DNA from: Aquila chrysaetos chrysaetos
Lineage: Eukaryota > Chordata > Aves > Accipitriformes > Accipitridae
Assembly: GCF_900496995.4 (NCBI RefSeq)
Contig: NC_044011.1
Location: forward strand, 22,972,041 to 23,036,040
Length of the DNA: 64,000 nt
Reading direction: 5' to 3'
Under the pieces are notes generated by a model. That model did not search any database. It was not told the DNA's origin and saw only the letters and a list, made by a program, of their open reading frames with translations. The position numbers and the translations under genes were made by a program. This document shows, piece after piece, positions 20,996-34,999 of the stretch (position 1 is the stretch's first letter; each line of letters starts with the position of its first letter).

Positions 20996-23900
20996 CAAGA
21001 GTGAGATTAGAGAATGGGGTGGTAATTAGGCATGTATACATCACTTAGAGATATTTTCACTCAGCTTGCCTCCTGAGCAGAAATGGGGTCTGAACAGAGT
21101 CATGTAAAGGTTTTCTGAGAAGTAGATTATAATTTGTTATCATTCCAAATACAACTGTTTACATTTGCTGCCATTTGAATTACAGGCATATGATTTTCCA
21201 ATACCTGTGGAAATGTAATTCCCACTAGATGCTTTTAAGGATCACTGGGTAATTTTTAAAATGAGAAATGGCCTGTTACCCAGAATTGCAGAGGGACCAC
21301 ATTTGCCATTGTTGTCAACTGAATTAAACCAAAATATTTTATTTGCAAAGAGAATTCAGCAAGTATGAGAGGCCAAAGTGAATTCAGATATCATACTTTT
21401 GGTGTTACAAACTTATGAATTACAGTTGATAAATGGACTTGAGATCTGTTTCTGAAAGGTGCTTTCATGATATTACAAGATGTTTCTCTGACATGATGGC
21501 CACTTTCCTGAGGATGCTCTGTCAAACACTGTCCAGACGCAGGGAAGCGTGAAAAGACGGCAGAGCTAAATTGGGATGATACAGCCGAGTACCCACAACT
21601 TGCCTTTTTAATTGCTCTCTCTGACAGTATTATGTAACTTTACCCTTTCTAAGGCAACATCCACCAGCACTGAACCATATTAATTCAGATGATGCTTTCT
21701 GATCTGATTACATATAAAATTTCATTTTCTGGTTACATATAATATTTTCATTGCCTAGTTATTGTTACACTCCCTGGCCTCTGCTCCTTAGCTATGGGTT
21801 TGGCTACTGCCAGCATCATGTACACCAGTAACTTCTCTCCTGAGCCTTGTCCCCTTTGATCACAAATACTCTGCCATTTTTTTGCTGTAATCTGGGGTTT
21901 ATCTAGCCCTCCACTGCCTGATGACTGAGCTGGCTAATCTCCTCTGTGGGAAGGCTCCTTTCCTTCTGCCCTCAGATGAGGTGAAGGGAAGACCAGAAAG
22001 TTTTGAGCCTGCAGTGTGTCATTCTTGTAACAGAAACTGAACTGGCACTGAGAAGTTTCCTGAGTATTTCTTGAGACTTAATTCTTTAAGAGTCTTTAGA
22101 TGGGAAGATCTTGACAAATCTGAAAAAAAGAGGGAATCAAAGATTAAAGACCAGGAGAAAGAACAAGGCGTGCTTCATCCCTGAACTGGTTTTTGCTATA
22201 GGCACTGGTGCACCTTCCACTGGGAGACGCGGGTCTGGAAATTGAAGACAGGTTACATATAATATAATACATATAATAAACAGTAGTGAAAACAGTGAAA
22301 CATAACTCCATAACCCTTTGTGGCACTACCTCTTCTCCTGGTCTATTTTCCTAATTCAAAAAGCCACAGTCTTGTGAGGGCCAGAGTGGGGACAAAAGAG
22401 CTGTCAGTTGCCTTGCCCTGGTTGCTAGACCTCTGGGGAGCTAGTGTGCAAGGTAGATGATAGGATGTTTCGTAACAGATGCAGGAGTAGGCATTCAGAC
22501 CTCCTTACTGCTGTGCATAGTTGTCCCCAGGTGGGAAGAGCTGCTTTCCCCATTGCTCTCTTGTGTTGCTTAGGCCTGCTAGCTCATGAGGCCAGGACAG
22601 ACTTTGAGTTGGATCAGGGAAGTCTTCCTCCAGTGGATTATGCCACAAACTGGAGAAGAATTGGCAAGGCATGAGAAAATGCCCTGTGCCATGTGTCCTC
22701 TCCCACACAGAGCAAGGAGAGTAGCTGGCCTAGGAGGGAGGTGTGCTGGGTTGACACCAACTGGGAGTTCTCCTTTGAGGATGATGAATTCTCAGTAGCT
22801 ATTTAGGATCAGCCCAGATGGGGGGTGGGAAGGGGAGAACCTGGCCCATAGGTGGATCATGCTGACAATTCCATGAAGATAAACTGGCTACACCAGAGCC
22901 AATCCACGACCATAACTGAGCAGACAGACTGGTGAAAAGGACTAAATCCACATCCAAGTGAAGACAGCAGTAAAAAGTCTGTTGTCACCTTTGGGACTCA
23001 AATATAGTCCTACCACTCTAACCACTATCATAGTTTTTTCCTTCAGTGCCACTTGACAACAGCTTGGTGCTGGGGATGGAGAACATTTAAATAGCAAGCA
23101 AAATGAAATTAAATTAAATTTAGCTAATTTGCAACGAAACCCTCTAGATGTTGCAACTAATGATGCTAGATCATTCATTGAGAAATGCTGTGTTGCCATC
23201 CATGTGACAGGGATGCAAGGACCACTTACTTTTTGAAGTTACAATGGGATGGTTTGGGGTCTTTTTGTCAGTCAAGTTGATGCAGTAGGAATTAATATTA
23301 CATGTGAATGAACAATAATAATTATTATGTTCTGCAGTTAGAAGTTCCAGTGCTTTTTGTTTATTTAATAATTTTCTGGAATAGTTCACAGACATTGGCT
23401 CCTGTTGTCCAAATATTTCATTTAGATTCAACTTAATAGCTGTCCTGAAATGTAACTGGTCATCTGGCCGAAACCAGAAGGCAGCCAATTAAATTCACAG
23501 GAAAACATTAATCTGAGCTGAAGAATTCACAGCACATGTGTGCAATCATTCCTCCTTTTACGTATACTTTTTGTTCTTCCCCTGCTCCTGCTCCCCCAGC
23601 TCCCACCCCCCGCTTCTTGTTTCACCGGCCGAAGGAGAACGTGCCAACTCTAACAGCACTGTCCGAGGGAAAGGAAAATTAACACCAGCTTTGCTTTTGT
23701 ACATTCAGGACCCGGTCCAAGAAGGCCACTGGAGTGAATGTGAGTTTTTCTCCTGCTTTTACCAGGCCTGGGATCTGGCCCAAGCGTTGTATTGCTAACA
23801 CGTAACAGTGCAGGGTGTGAGGACAGAGGAGGCAGGAGCCAGGGCGTGGGTGGCAATGAATGAGCCGCAGGCTGGAAGGGGGGAACAAAATGGAGAGGGA

Positions 23901-24769
23901 GGGCTCACAGGAACTGGGGAGGAGGAGAGGGGAAGTTGGGCAAGCTGGGAGCAGGAGCAGAGGTCTGGGACCACGAGGACATACTCTCTCTTGGGCTGGG
24001 AGCTGAGGCTGGTCTCCTTACTCCTCTGCTGTCAGTAAACATCTGTGAACAACGGCTGGACATGTGTGTTTCTTGTCTCCTTCTCCCTTCTGTCTCATTC
24101 TGCAAAAAGTGTCCTGGCTCTGCTGCGAACTTCAGCCGGGGAGATGTGTGCTGTGGCTGCAAGGAGGTCACGCTCTTCCAGCGAGCCAAGCTGGGGTCAC
24201 CCTGCTTCCACCTGCTGGCATCTTGGAACAAAAAGGGAGGTGATGTTTTTCCAAGGAAGGGATTGCATCGAAAAACAAACAGACTTATGTCAAAAGGGCA
24301 TCCAGGTGACAAAGTTAAGCATTTACCATCCGGGGAAATAATGGAAAGGGTGGTGCTTGCACTCTCACATTGAATGATAGTTGTACAGCACAGGAGGGGG
24401 TAGTCTCCAGGACTACTGCCTTAGGTGTAGCAGAAGGTGGTAAAAGGGTGGTAAATAAGGTGGAAGAAGATTAGGGTTGAAATGCCTAGTTAATGTTCAT
24501 GGCAAAAACGATTCCACCCATTGCCTGTGTCACAGTGCTCCTAAGTAATGCTGGGTCCTAGTTTTCCAAAATCAAGGATCTAGCCATTAAATAGGTAATT
24601 GTGTATCCCCCCATTTGCTGGGGTGCCACACATGGTTCCTAGGCTGGACTTTCACAAGGGCACAGGTCTCGGCAAGAGTCTTGGCATGATTTGAGCTTAA
24701 GAGGCATTAAAAAATGCTCCACACATTGGATAATCAGATCCTGGCTGTTGCGAGGCCTGCCACTCTCTG
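20996..24769. other. Intergenic, no gene recognised
   Basis: Mostly A+T-rich. A more GC-rich patch lies at about 23570-24220, where frames of 145 codons (23936-24373, +) and 135 codons (23905-24312, -) overlap on opposite strands, which is typical of chance openness. A small A+T microsatellite is at about 22255-22280. Nothing recognisable as an exon. Confidence 0.5.
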
Positions 24770-24905
24770 GGCATTCAGTTTCTCATCTATGAATAGTTAC
24801 ATTGCCGACTTATAGGTGACAAGTTTCACAGTATGACATTTCAGTGTCTCTCGGGGTTAGATGTGATCTGTACATGCATGGAAAGCTGTCTGAGTGTAAT
24901 AAAGT
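24770..24905 (+). mobile_element. Possible MIR-like SINE fragment
   Basis: CTCTGGGCATTCAGTTTCTC followed by 'atctatgaatagttaca' recalls the MIR 'ctctgtgcctcagtttcctcatctgtaaaatg' block. The following part ends 'gagtgtaataaagtgcac', loosely like the MIR 3' tail. Weak and only judged by eye. Confidence 0.35.
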
Positions 24906-24912
24906 GCACAGA

Positions 24913-24969
24913 TTTATATATACATATATATGTGTGTGTGTATATATATATATGCATATGCCATATATA
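24913..24969 (+). repeat. Alternating TA/TG microsatellite
   Basis: Mixed TA, TG and CA dinucleotides, almost perfectly alternating pyrimidine-purine for over 50 bases. Confidence 0.9.
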
Positions 24970-25231
24970 GTACTCATGAACACCGGATGAGAGATAATAG
25001 AAAAGCTATACTATCCCATCCATACCGGTCTATGTGAAATAAGGGACTCTGCCATATTAATACCATGATTACATTTGGCACTTTTTAACACCCTTATTGA
25101 TGGACACAAAGAAATAAGGTTGAATGGGGAAATACAGTAACTTCTCAACACCAGAGGGAGCCCATCTGGGCTATCATCCACCTACTGGCAAAGGGAGCGT
25201 GCTTTATTCTGAATATATCCTCCAAATATTT

Positions 25232-25347
25232 CTTTTTTTCTCTCTCTCTTGCATTTGTGTGTGTATGCACACACACACGCACACCAAAGTTATATCAATC
25301 ACCACAGATCCACACCACTTACGCGCATGTGTGTATGTGTGTGTATA
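25232..25347 (+). repeat. CT, then TG/CA, then TG microsatellite cluster
   Basis: CT-repeat at about 25232-25249, a GT-to-CA inverted pair at 25254-25284, and another TG-repeat at about 25327-25347. The GT and CA arms can pair with each other. Short coding frames through it are artefacts of the repeat. Confidence 0.88.
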
Positions 25348-27794
25348 ACAAAAGTTGCGCGATGTAGTGTGCTTTATGCTTTTTGTTTTGATTTGGTCAT
25401 TTAATTCATAATTCAGATGAGATCTGAGATACAAATGCTAAGTAGTTTTTTGGCTTGATGTCATACAAAGTTTTAACACAATGCTTTTGCTTATGGCCTT
25501 CAGCCAATGTGTATGCCTTGCACGTCATTTGTGGATGCTCTCAGGAAAGAATGTGCACAATTGCATTTATTTTTTGGCATTATGAATTGTATGAAAGCTA
25601 CTTTAATGCTTATTCCAGGCCAGCTATTCAAAAAAATGTAATACTACTTGAATATTATAAACAAGAGTTTAAACACGGCTGGTTTATGTTATTGTTACTT
25701 ACATTTTACAATGAAGAGGCAACATACTGACCATCAGAAGTCAAACTCATCTTTTGCTTCCTAGCAAATGTATAAGTTACAGGTATGTTGAAAGCTTTTC
25801 TTACTGTTGAGCCCAATTGTTTCTGACAGAAAGCACACAAGAAGTCAGGAACAGTATGCAACTCTCATTTAGTTAGAAGTTTTGGTATTGGTTTCAAAGG
25901 AAGCAGGAGGAAACACAAATGTGAAGAACTATTCATGGGGCAAAAATCTACCTAGACTGTAAGTAAGCATTTTTCAGGCATGAACTTCATTTTCACTCTA
26001 TAGATGTGAAATGCCTGTCAGTAAAAGATTTTTGACTGGTGCTCTCTGCAGTATGACATGAAAAATACGGTTTTAGCAACTGTTCTTTCTACGTACAAAA
26101 TTGAATATTCCAGCAGTTCAAAAGGGAGATGGCTGGGGGGGGTAAATGCCTTGGCTGCCTGGAGTGTAAAACAAAGTTTATCCATGTTCAACACCTGACA
26201 ACTAGTGTTTAGGAGCCGAGATGTGGACCTCAGTCTGGACATACCTTCTCTATTTCAGAAGCTTTCCCCAAACTGCATGGCAGCTGCTGACCTGTTCCTG
26301 CAGTCCTAGTTCCTGTCACAACTGGTAGTACCACGAGTGCAATCATTTCTGAGAAACGTCACAGCAGATGCTAGAAACGGAGGGAATTTCAGGGTGAAAG
26401 GTGTAAATATTCAACCACTTGGCCCTCACAGCTTTGTCCTGGAAATCTCTTGTCTAGAAAGAAAGGAGAAAAAAAATTGCTCGGGATCTTTGGGTTAAAG
26501 CTCTGTGATGCCCCTCTATTCACAACCCAAACTGAGCAGCACCTTCTCATCTTCAGGTTTTGGCTTGCTCGAAGGAACATTGCTGTAAAATATAACAGAC
26601 AGAGGCTGCTCTAATTTACAGCTGTCTGCGGGCTTCTTAGCAACCAGCAGGCAGGACTGCTAGCTTTCCCATATGTGTTTCTTCCTCCTTCCAGTCCAGC
26701 CCTTGGCAGAAACTAAGGCTTAAAGGAAAGAAAGGGAATGGCTTGAAGTGATCCTATTCAGAGTCAGTTTGTTCCCCCTCAAGCAACCTAGAGACCCCAC
26801 AGCAGAAAGGAAGGCTAATAACAGCACCAACTTGGTCTGATGACATTGGTGTGATAAATACCTGCAAAACTGCAATAAATATTGAGAGCTGAGAAATACA
26901 GTGAGTGATGTATGAAATGAAGAGTCCTTTGGACATAGGGAGTGATGAAAAGCACTGGAGTAGTGTGGACCGTTTGATTTGGAGAGGAACAGGTCATGTA
27001 CTAAAATACCTATTAAACATAAGCTCTAACAGCTTTACAATGCCATCTATTAATTGATTTTGAAGTGACTTTCAAGTGTGAATATAATTCGTTCTGTAAG
27101 GAGAGAAAATGAGGTAAGCAAACATTTTGCTTAAGTACAGCCTTCAGTGATTATGGGGCTGGATAGCTGTGCTAACTCAAGGTTATTGATTTAGAAACAA
27201 ATACTGACTTCTTTAGATTTTCCTGTGAACAGGTGAAAAAAATGAGCTAGAATAACATCATGTATACATTAAGTCAGAGCACAATATGTTTGGTTATACC
27301 AGTTGAAGAAATGATTGGAATATTTTTGCATAGTGTGAAAAGGACCAAGAACTCATTTTTTACCTTAAAACATTCCTGAATCCAGGAATTTTAGTTTTGA
27401 TTACTTCAGGTGAAGTGTCTTTTGTTATAGTTGAATGTGAAGGTTGCTAAAAGAAATCTTACAGGAATGCTTGTTATTGTCTGATCATCTACTTTTAATC
27501 AAAGAGGTTTGGAGTCAAATGAACAGGTAGATATTTGGGTGCTTCCTCCGAATTTCCAAGCTGGGCATACCTGACATTTTGTAGAATCTTATTACCCTGA
27601 TTTTTTCAATGTTTTATGGTTTTACAGTTTCCTAGCTTCTTGTCCTCCAGACTTCTTTTCTAAGCGGCTATTGCTGCTGTCTACCTCCGCACTAACTTCT
27701 TGGAGCAAACAGCTTAAAATCTCTCTATTGAATGCAGTGGTAAACACTTTGCAATCTATTTCAAGAAAAGGAGAGATGTCTGTCAAAAGAAGAC
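25348..27794. other. Intergenic, no gene recognised
   Basis: A+T-rich non-coding sequence without a recognisable repeat or gene. The 91-codon frame at 25455-25730 (+) has no known domain. Confidence 0.5.
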
Positions 27795-27948
27795 TGGGGG
27801 ATCCTCATCAGTGATGGTTTTCAAGGACCTGTTGAACAAGTGTCTGGAATGAAAAAGATGTAATTGAATCTGTACTTAGGCAGGAGAGTGTTGCAGATGG
27901 TCTCTGGAGAACCCTTTGATTCTTGAAATACTTTCTATCATTCTAAAA
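27795..27948 (+). mobile_element. Diverged CR1-type LINE 3' fragment (plus)
   Basis: 'gatggttttcaaggacctgttgaacaag' matches the CR1 'gaggttttcaaggccaggttggacaag' block. It is followed by 'ttaggcaggagagtgttgcagatggtctctggagaaccct', then TTTCTATCATTCTAAAATG, which resembles the CR1 terminal ATTCTATG-type repeats. The order and the tail support a 3'-truncation-type CR1 copy. Confidence 0.68.
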
Positions 27949-30900
27949 TGTAAATAAAGAGTTAATTTCCATAAATATTTTTTAATGTATCATAATTTCT
28001 GGAGTTTGGTAGCATAGCTAAAAATCTGTTTGGAGACACATCATTCTGCTACATTGCATGCTTTTTTTTGTTGTTTTTTTGGAATAGCTGCTGAAGAGGA
28101 CTTTTCACTTGAAGTTTTTGTATAATGATGCTGTTGCCACCTTCATTAAATCCTCTGGCACTTTGCCAAAGGATTAACCTTTGCTAATCAAACACAAAAC
28201 AGCAGAGGTCTTGCTCTCACTCAGACTTTGCTGCTCCTTACCAGGTGCTTGCAAGATGAGCAGCATAGCAACACAATCTGAGAAGGTCTGAAAGCCTCTC
28301 AATTCTGGATACAGAAGCAGTGCTAAAATACAACTTTAGAAATTTTTTATATGCCATAATAGCAATCGAGCACATAAACAGCCTTCAAGAGTTTTTGAGT
28401 GAGAGTTCAAGTCATATCAAATCAGAGCAGGCCAGCAAGAGAGGATGCACTGGCCATTAGCAAAAGGGAGTTAACAAGTGATGAAGTCAGGAATGTGCTG
28501 ATGTCTTTAGGCTGAATGAGGGGGATAAAGTGTGGGAAGTCACAGCTATGTAGAGATGAAGCCACTGTTGGGTTAATTAATTGGGGTGGGATGTCTGCAC
28601 ATTGAGGGGAGGAAAGGAGCTTCATTTGGTACAGTCTAAGTTTTGAGCAGCAGTTACAAAGGATTGTGGAGCTAGGGGAAAGACTGAAGAAGTGTTGGGT
28701 ACAGCTCAAACAGGCAGGGAGCCAAAGAAACTTGTCAGATATTTGTGAAAATAGGCTGCAGCTGCTCGGGCTAGGAGTGCTTCGCTGTCTAAGCAGCATG
28801 CGGGGCCTGAGTGAGACCCCACACTGACTGTCCCCACAATTTCTGACAAGGATCTGTCTGCCGCAGGTCAGATTTCATGCATGGGGACTGGTTTTCATAA
28901 CACGAAGTGCCACACAGCAGGCTTCCCACAGTGTAGCATCTCCCCCTGGCTTGACAATGCCAGGTGAAGGAACTCGGTGAGATTTCTTTTCAGGACAAGC
29001 GCTGTGTGCCTGTTCCTCTGTGCCTGTAGAATATGTCTCTTCTCCCTGACTTTTGGCTCTACAGCAACATCCAAGTAAGCTGTTTCCCACTAATGGCAAA
29101 GCAAAGGAGTTAATTTCACCATAAGCTATGCTCCCTGATACCGAGAAGGAGTAGAGATGACTGGTTGGTTTGACCAAGAAGTAGTGGCCATTCACCTTAC
29201 ACTCAAGCAATTTTAAAAGCCTCGGTTACTTGTTTTTCTTTCAGTCCCACACTCTTTCTCCCACCCTGAGAATTACTTTGTACATTTACAAACTTATCTA
29301 AATGTGACTAAAGACATTTCCACATGCCCATCATTGAACATTTTCCTTCTCTCTTTCAAATCTGCTCAAGGTGGAGGAGGGGAAAACCCAGGAGAAGGGC
29401 TGCATGCCTTTTTTGTCTAGCCTGCCAAGGGGCACAGTCAGGAGAATGTGGCTGGAGCTTCTCTGCCCAGCTTCAGAATGGGAAATAAAGGAGGATCTGG
29501 ATGCAGAAGTATAAGAAGGTGAAAAGCTTTCTTTTTTTCTTTCTCTCTTTCATCTAGTCCTCTTGAACTGAAGGACTGATGTTTTTATCTCCATTTTTCC
29601 CTCCACTCCATCATGCAAAGAGTTATTCCAAAATCACTTGGCAGCTGCAAGACAAGCTATTTCCTAACCCTCAAAATAACTTTTGTTTTGAATAGTTCCC
29701 AACTCCTTACAAATGCATCCACATGTATGTATGTTTTGCATGGGAAAGAAAACTTATAGTAGAAATAAATACTCACAGTTAATGACTGTTAAAATCCTGT
29801 TACAATCATTATTAAATTTGGACTCATTCTGTGTGTAGAGTCCTAGGCATTAATCAATATGTATTTGTGATATAAACTTTGCAAGCACTATGGAAATGGG
29901 CAATCCTAATCCTAAATTTCTGCCATCTAGACAGAAAGGGTGAGTCTGGTAGACCCCCAAGTTCAAGCAGGAAAGGGAATATTTTTCCTTGCTACAGTCT
30001 GAAAAGGCCTTTTAAACACTTTTGGCTGGCAGCCACGTAAACAGAAACACCAAGGCTGACCGACGCTATACAAAATAAAACCATGGGGGTGCAGTTTGCC
30101 CAATTTGCTTGACAGCCTTGCTTCACTAACTGGCTGAGGCTTAGTGCGTGTTGTTGAATGCTTCTGGTACCTTTCATCTGCTCGTGGACTGCTTAAGCAC
30201 AGACTGGCCGGGAGGTTTCTTCCTAGCGTTGGTCAATAGTAAGCTTAGTAACTTCATTTACACTATAGTTGTACCTGCTCCCTGTTACTTTCATTGAAAT
30301 GGAGACAAGTTTGGTATTAATCTCTGAAAACTCACCAGAGGCATTACAGCAGAAGAAATGATACCAGTAAAGTAGACCTTGGAAAAGAAGACACCTATAC
30401 TTGGTGAAAAATTAGCAAATAAGGCTGGCTTTTTTGAATCTATACATAGCCTTTCTTGTCTTTTCCAAAGAACAAAAGTTATGGATAACCCTACCAGCAT
30501 TTTCATAGTAGAAAAATGTCCCCCCTCTTCAGGGCAGTAAACAGAGAGATTCATTGGTAGAGAATGAAGCCATGATAAAAACATTCTGAAATTACATATT
30601 TCTCAACTAGTTATCTTCTACTTCTTAACCTAACTCCTTCTGCTTGAAGAGAGCCTGAGGATTTCTAGCCTTCCCTCCCCTTCAAACTGGAGCTGTGAAA
30701 AGCTGTTGTTGCTCTTCTTCATCAGGGCTTGTTACTGTCTGAGTCCTACCACCCTCTTCCCCTCTGTGAATGCTGAAGAATTTGAAAAACTCCACACTGC
30801 TCAAGGAGAGAGAGGCTTCTGCATGTGTCAGGGTCCCCTTCACAAGCACATTTAAAAAATTAGCCTTATTGCTGATTTCAGCAGATCTCCAGCCTACAGA

Positions 30901-31086
30901 TTGTTTGTTTCTAATTAGCTACTTCCAATTCACTGATAAATAAAATATACTCCTGTTATGCAAATGCTAATGACTTGCTAAGGCCAGTTCAAATTAAAAA
31001 AAACTACAGAAGGTAGAGTTAACTAGGAAAATAAAAGGCCAGGAAAAGCAGTAAGTGATAAGCAAGTATTTGACTGTGATGCATTG
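27949..31086. other. Intergenic, no gene recognised
   Basis: No coding or RNA gene seen. Frames of 125 codons (28422-28799, -) and 111 codons (28875-29210, -) have no domain. A TTAATTAATT homeodomain-like site is at about 28573-28582. Confidence 0.5.
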
Positions 31087-31155
31087 CTGGACTGGAAAAG
31101 TTGAACCATTTGACCTCTGGAGGTCTGTTCCAACCTGAATTATTCCATGATCCTA
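31087..31155 (+). mobile_element. CR1 LINE 3' end fragment (plus)
   Basis: TGACCTCTGGAGGTCTGTTC followed by 'caacctgaattattccatgatcct' is a near match to the canonical avian CR1 end ('gacctctggaggtcccttccaacctgaattattctatgattct'). It is a short 5'-truncated copy and closer to consensus than the other CR1 pieces here. Confidence 0.85.
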
Positions 31156-34100
31156 AAAATATTTGGCTTTCTCGTCCTGCAGGATTTCCTCCAAAATAAA
31201 ATGCCCATTTAATGTCTTCTTTTTCCTGTAGTTCTCAGAAGCCAGCACCTCTGCTTGCTCTTTTCTTGTCTTGCTTTCCAGCTCTGCAAGTACAGCAGTA
31301 AAACCATTCCCCTCTCTGCACATAACTTGGGCAAGGATTGGATACTTAAGGAAGATAACAGATTTGATGAAGAAATTCAGAAACACAAAACTGACAAATG
31401 AAATAAACAAGTTTATCATATTTCCTGCATGGAAGCATAAAAAGGAAAGTTTCAAAGGAAACAACTTTCAAGCAACAGAACATGTAAGAACATGTGATTT
31501 AAATGAGTTTACGAAGTAAGATTTAAATATAGGCTTTTAAGTTGGCTGGATGATATCTACTCAGTTCTTTAAAGGTTCTGGATGGTTTTGTTCAATGACA
31601 GAAATGATTTAACTTATTAATAACTTTATTATGTTAGTTAAACAAACTGAAATTTAACAAAATAGATAAAAAGAATAAAAAGAAAACCCCAACAACTTAA
31701 ATCTATCAACACCCAGCAAAAAAGCCCCAGACTATAACTCAGTCTGGTCCATTAAAACTAACATCAAAATAAATTAGGAATTAAGCAATGCGGCTATCAA
31801 ATCAAGACCAGGCCAATTATCAGTCTTCCTTCTTTGAACTCTGTTCTGGTTATGATGCCTCCTGGAACTGCATCAAGCAGTGGTATTACACAACAGACAC
31901 CAGGATAGCACTTTTGATGAGCAGAATTTGGTAACTTTTCTTTCCCAGAAGCTGTCTTTTCAGAGCTCTGTGGACTATTAACACAAACCATAAAGCAGGT
32001 CCAATTTCAGTCCTTCTTAACTTGTGAAGTATCTTACAGATAGAGGACCAAGGAGCTCAAAAGTGTGAGAGAAGGCAACAGCATGTTTTGAGTGAGGGTC
32101 AGGCTGAGCTCTCTCTCTCTCTAGGGAATGCTTAGGAATGTTTCAAACAGGTGGACAATTCGGCCATAGACATATGTACTTTCCAGTACCAGCTATGTTA
32201 AGGGAGATGGGATCTGCCCTTGCTGTCCCCCAGCTGCTCATCACCAATCTTCTGCTAGAAGGTATGCTTCTTTCACGTCTTCTGATGGCCCATCTTGTAT
32301 GAGCACTTCCCAAGAAATGGGCTAGGTTAGCAATGACATATATGTGAAACTACCAGTTTTATTTTGGCTGTCCTAAGTAGTTTTGGATGAGGAGAGTTCA
32401 CTGGACAGCTTGCCACCTCCTGTGTTGGACTGAGCACTGGTAGCAGTGGGGTGTTGGCAAGGACTTGGGACTAGGTTGGAACTGTCATCTTTGCAGGGAA
32501 CAGCTGAAGCTGTTCTGAGGCTGAAGGAGGAGTGTCTGCAGTATTATCTGTTGTGATGGGGACTTTGACTGACCCTCATACAGACCTGCAGCAATTCCAC
32601 AACAAAAATTTAAGTATTTAAAAAGACTGGGAGATTTCCCAGCTAGAGATAAATCAACAGCTAAAAAGAAATCCAGAAGACAAAACAAAAAGGAAGGAAA
32701 AATATGCAGTTCATGAACTCTAGCTTTCACAACAGTTGAGATTCTCTTAGCATATATCTTGGAGCTCTGTTCAAAAAAGAGACAATGCTGGCAAGTTCAT
32801 TCTACCAGTGGACCCACCATGAGTGAAGAAAGATTGGGTAGCTGTTGGCACAGTCTCTTTAGTGACATCTTGAACTTCTTTTCCCCAGGAGGCCCATGGA
32901 CTGAGATTGAGTGACAGCAGTGTTCCTCAGCTAAGGGGCTTCTTGGCATTTCTCTGGTCTCTTACAAACAGCTCTCAGTGTGCTTGGTCAGATCTTCCTC
33001 CAGACCTATGGACAAATCAGTTCCAGTGGGACAATGTGGAAGCTATGCAACTTTATCTAGTCGGGTTCAAATGTGGTTTCCTTGGTTATTGCCTGTTTTG
33101 GGCAAATTCACACTGAACCAAAACTTTGGAAGATTTTCCCTCTTTATATCAGAGCATGTATGTCTGTGATCTTCTCCTCCAAACAGCAAAAATGTAGACA
33201 CTGAACACCCACATTCCTGAAGAAGCTGAGATGGTTTTATCTGATTGACAAGGTCCAGGGATGATAGCACGTTGCCAGGTTATGTAAGGTCCAGTTCATA
33301 TATCCAATTAAAAAGAGGGCTTTTGTCAACAACTTAACGTTCGACCACTTAACGTTCATTTATCAGTGCAGATAAAAGTTAGCGAAGCAGAGAGCTGACA
33401 ATCATCTTTCCATTTGGAAGGCAGCATTGCATCAGACAGCTGATCTTCTGGAGTCTCTCTCAGTACAGAAATGCTACTTTAAAATTTCTAAGATGAAATG
33501 CAGTTAAGAAGTAAATTTATCTCACCCTGGTGTATTATTGCTCTCACCATGCGTAATGTTCATTTCCTCTCCTGGAATCCTGATGTGCAACAGCAGGTTA
33601 CACAGCCCTGGCTTCTGTGAACCCATTGGCTTCACTTAGGATACACATCTTCATTTTCAACAGTTGTCATGTTCCTTCCTAATCCAGGCCACTGTGTCTG
33701 CTTATTAACTAATAGGAGGTATTTCCTCAGGACAGTTCTTGTCTTCATTAGTATGTTTGCTGGTTTATCTCAGACCTGCCAAAATAAAGAATGCATAATA
33801 AATTTCAGAATAAAAGCCCTGGACTTTTTAATACTTCATCCTTATAATGAAGAAGTAATGTCTAGGTTTTTGACCTCTTACGTTCTCTTTTGGAGGCACA
33901 GTTTGAACATGACAAGAACTGGAACCAAAGCAGTCATTAACTAATTAAGATTTAGTAACTTCAGACCATGAATGAGCTCAAAATATTACTTGCCCCTTTG
34001 CCCCTCTTGTGTCTGTCTTCCCCTCCAGGTGCCACGCTTCTGTTTTGAGCCCAACAACTGAATGGGTCAGGCCAAAATTTAGCCCTTAGCAATCTCAATA

Positions 34101-34999
34101 AAGGGTCCAGTGCAAAGACCCACGTGGATAACACAACAGACAGCATTTAATCTTTTGAACACTAAAGCTGGTACACTTACACCATGTAATAAAAAAGCAC
34201 TGCTAAAATAAACTAAAAACTGTCAATGGGAAAACTGATAGTAGCTGGGACTTATGGGGGTTTAAGGAGAAAATTTTAAAATAAGCTGTGACAGCTCAGT
34301 CCTGTAGTCCTTTCTAAAAGGCACTCATCTCATAGCCAACAAAAATGTTACCTGATGGAGGACTGTGCACTCCAGAATGACATCAGCAGCATTCTTGATA
34401 TTTATAGTCCTGTAAATTATGGATACGCAGCCATTTATCTTTCCTGGAGCAGATTCAAACCTGGCGTAAGCTTGCTAGGCTTGCAGCTGGGTAGACTTGG
34501 CCCTTCTTCTCTTACACAGATCCTACTCCAGAAAAGCACTTAACTCTTAAGGACGAGAATAATCTGATTATTTTTGCTGGAACCTGCGCATTTGAATTTA
34601 GGCATGTATTAGACTTAAAGGGCCCCCAAAAGGGATGTGATCATTCAGTTTACTCTTACTGATAAATAAAAACGTAATTATTCCTAAATGCACCTGAAAC
34701 TTTCAGCTTTGGATGCAACCATTTTCCTTCTGCTTCAGACTGATACTAGCACACAAGAGCAGCTAGATGTCTCACTAGAACAAACTCTGAAAAACTTTTC
34801 CTTTCCCAAATAAGATCAGTTAGAGACTCTCTGTTACTAGCTATATTTTCCCCCAATTCACAGCTTCAGTACATTTAAAAAAAAAGTCACAGAGAGAACT
34901 TCTTGGATAGGGTCAAAAATAAGTGGTGCTGCCCCACTTCAGTGTAGATTGTTCTGAAAAAAAATACATAGGGAAAAATCACCTATGTCATTTGCATTA
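31156..34999. other. Intergenic, no gene recognised
   Basis: A+T-rich non-coding DNA. The 103-codon minus frame at 31153-31464 abuts the CR1 tail, is Phe/Lys-rich and shows no domain. An 11-bp direct repeat (ACTTAACGTTC) occurs at 33332-33342 and 33347-33357. Confidence 0.5.

Noticed and set aside
23905..24373. Overlapping 145-codon (+) and 135-codon (-) frames
   Set aside because: Opposite strands are open over the same GC-richer patch, with no domain, splice sites or family resemblance. The Cys pairs in the plus frame do not form a known zinc-binding pattern.
25148..25166. CTCF-like core (CACCAGAGGGAGC)
   Set aside because: Two mismatches from the consensus at informative positions. One such hit is expected by chance in this length.
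29790..29930. Faint MIR-tail-like sequence ('tgtgatataaactttgcaagcactatgg')
   Set aside because: Only one short block matches and the preceding MIR blocks are missing.
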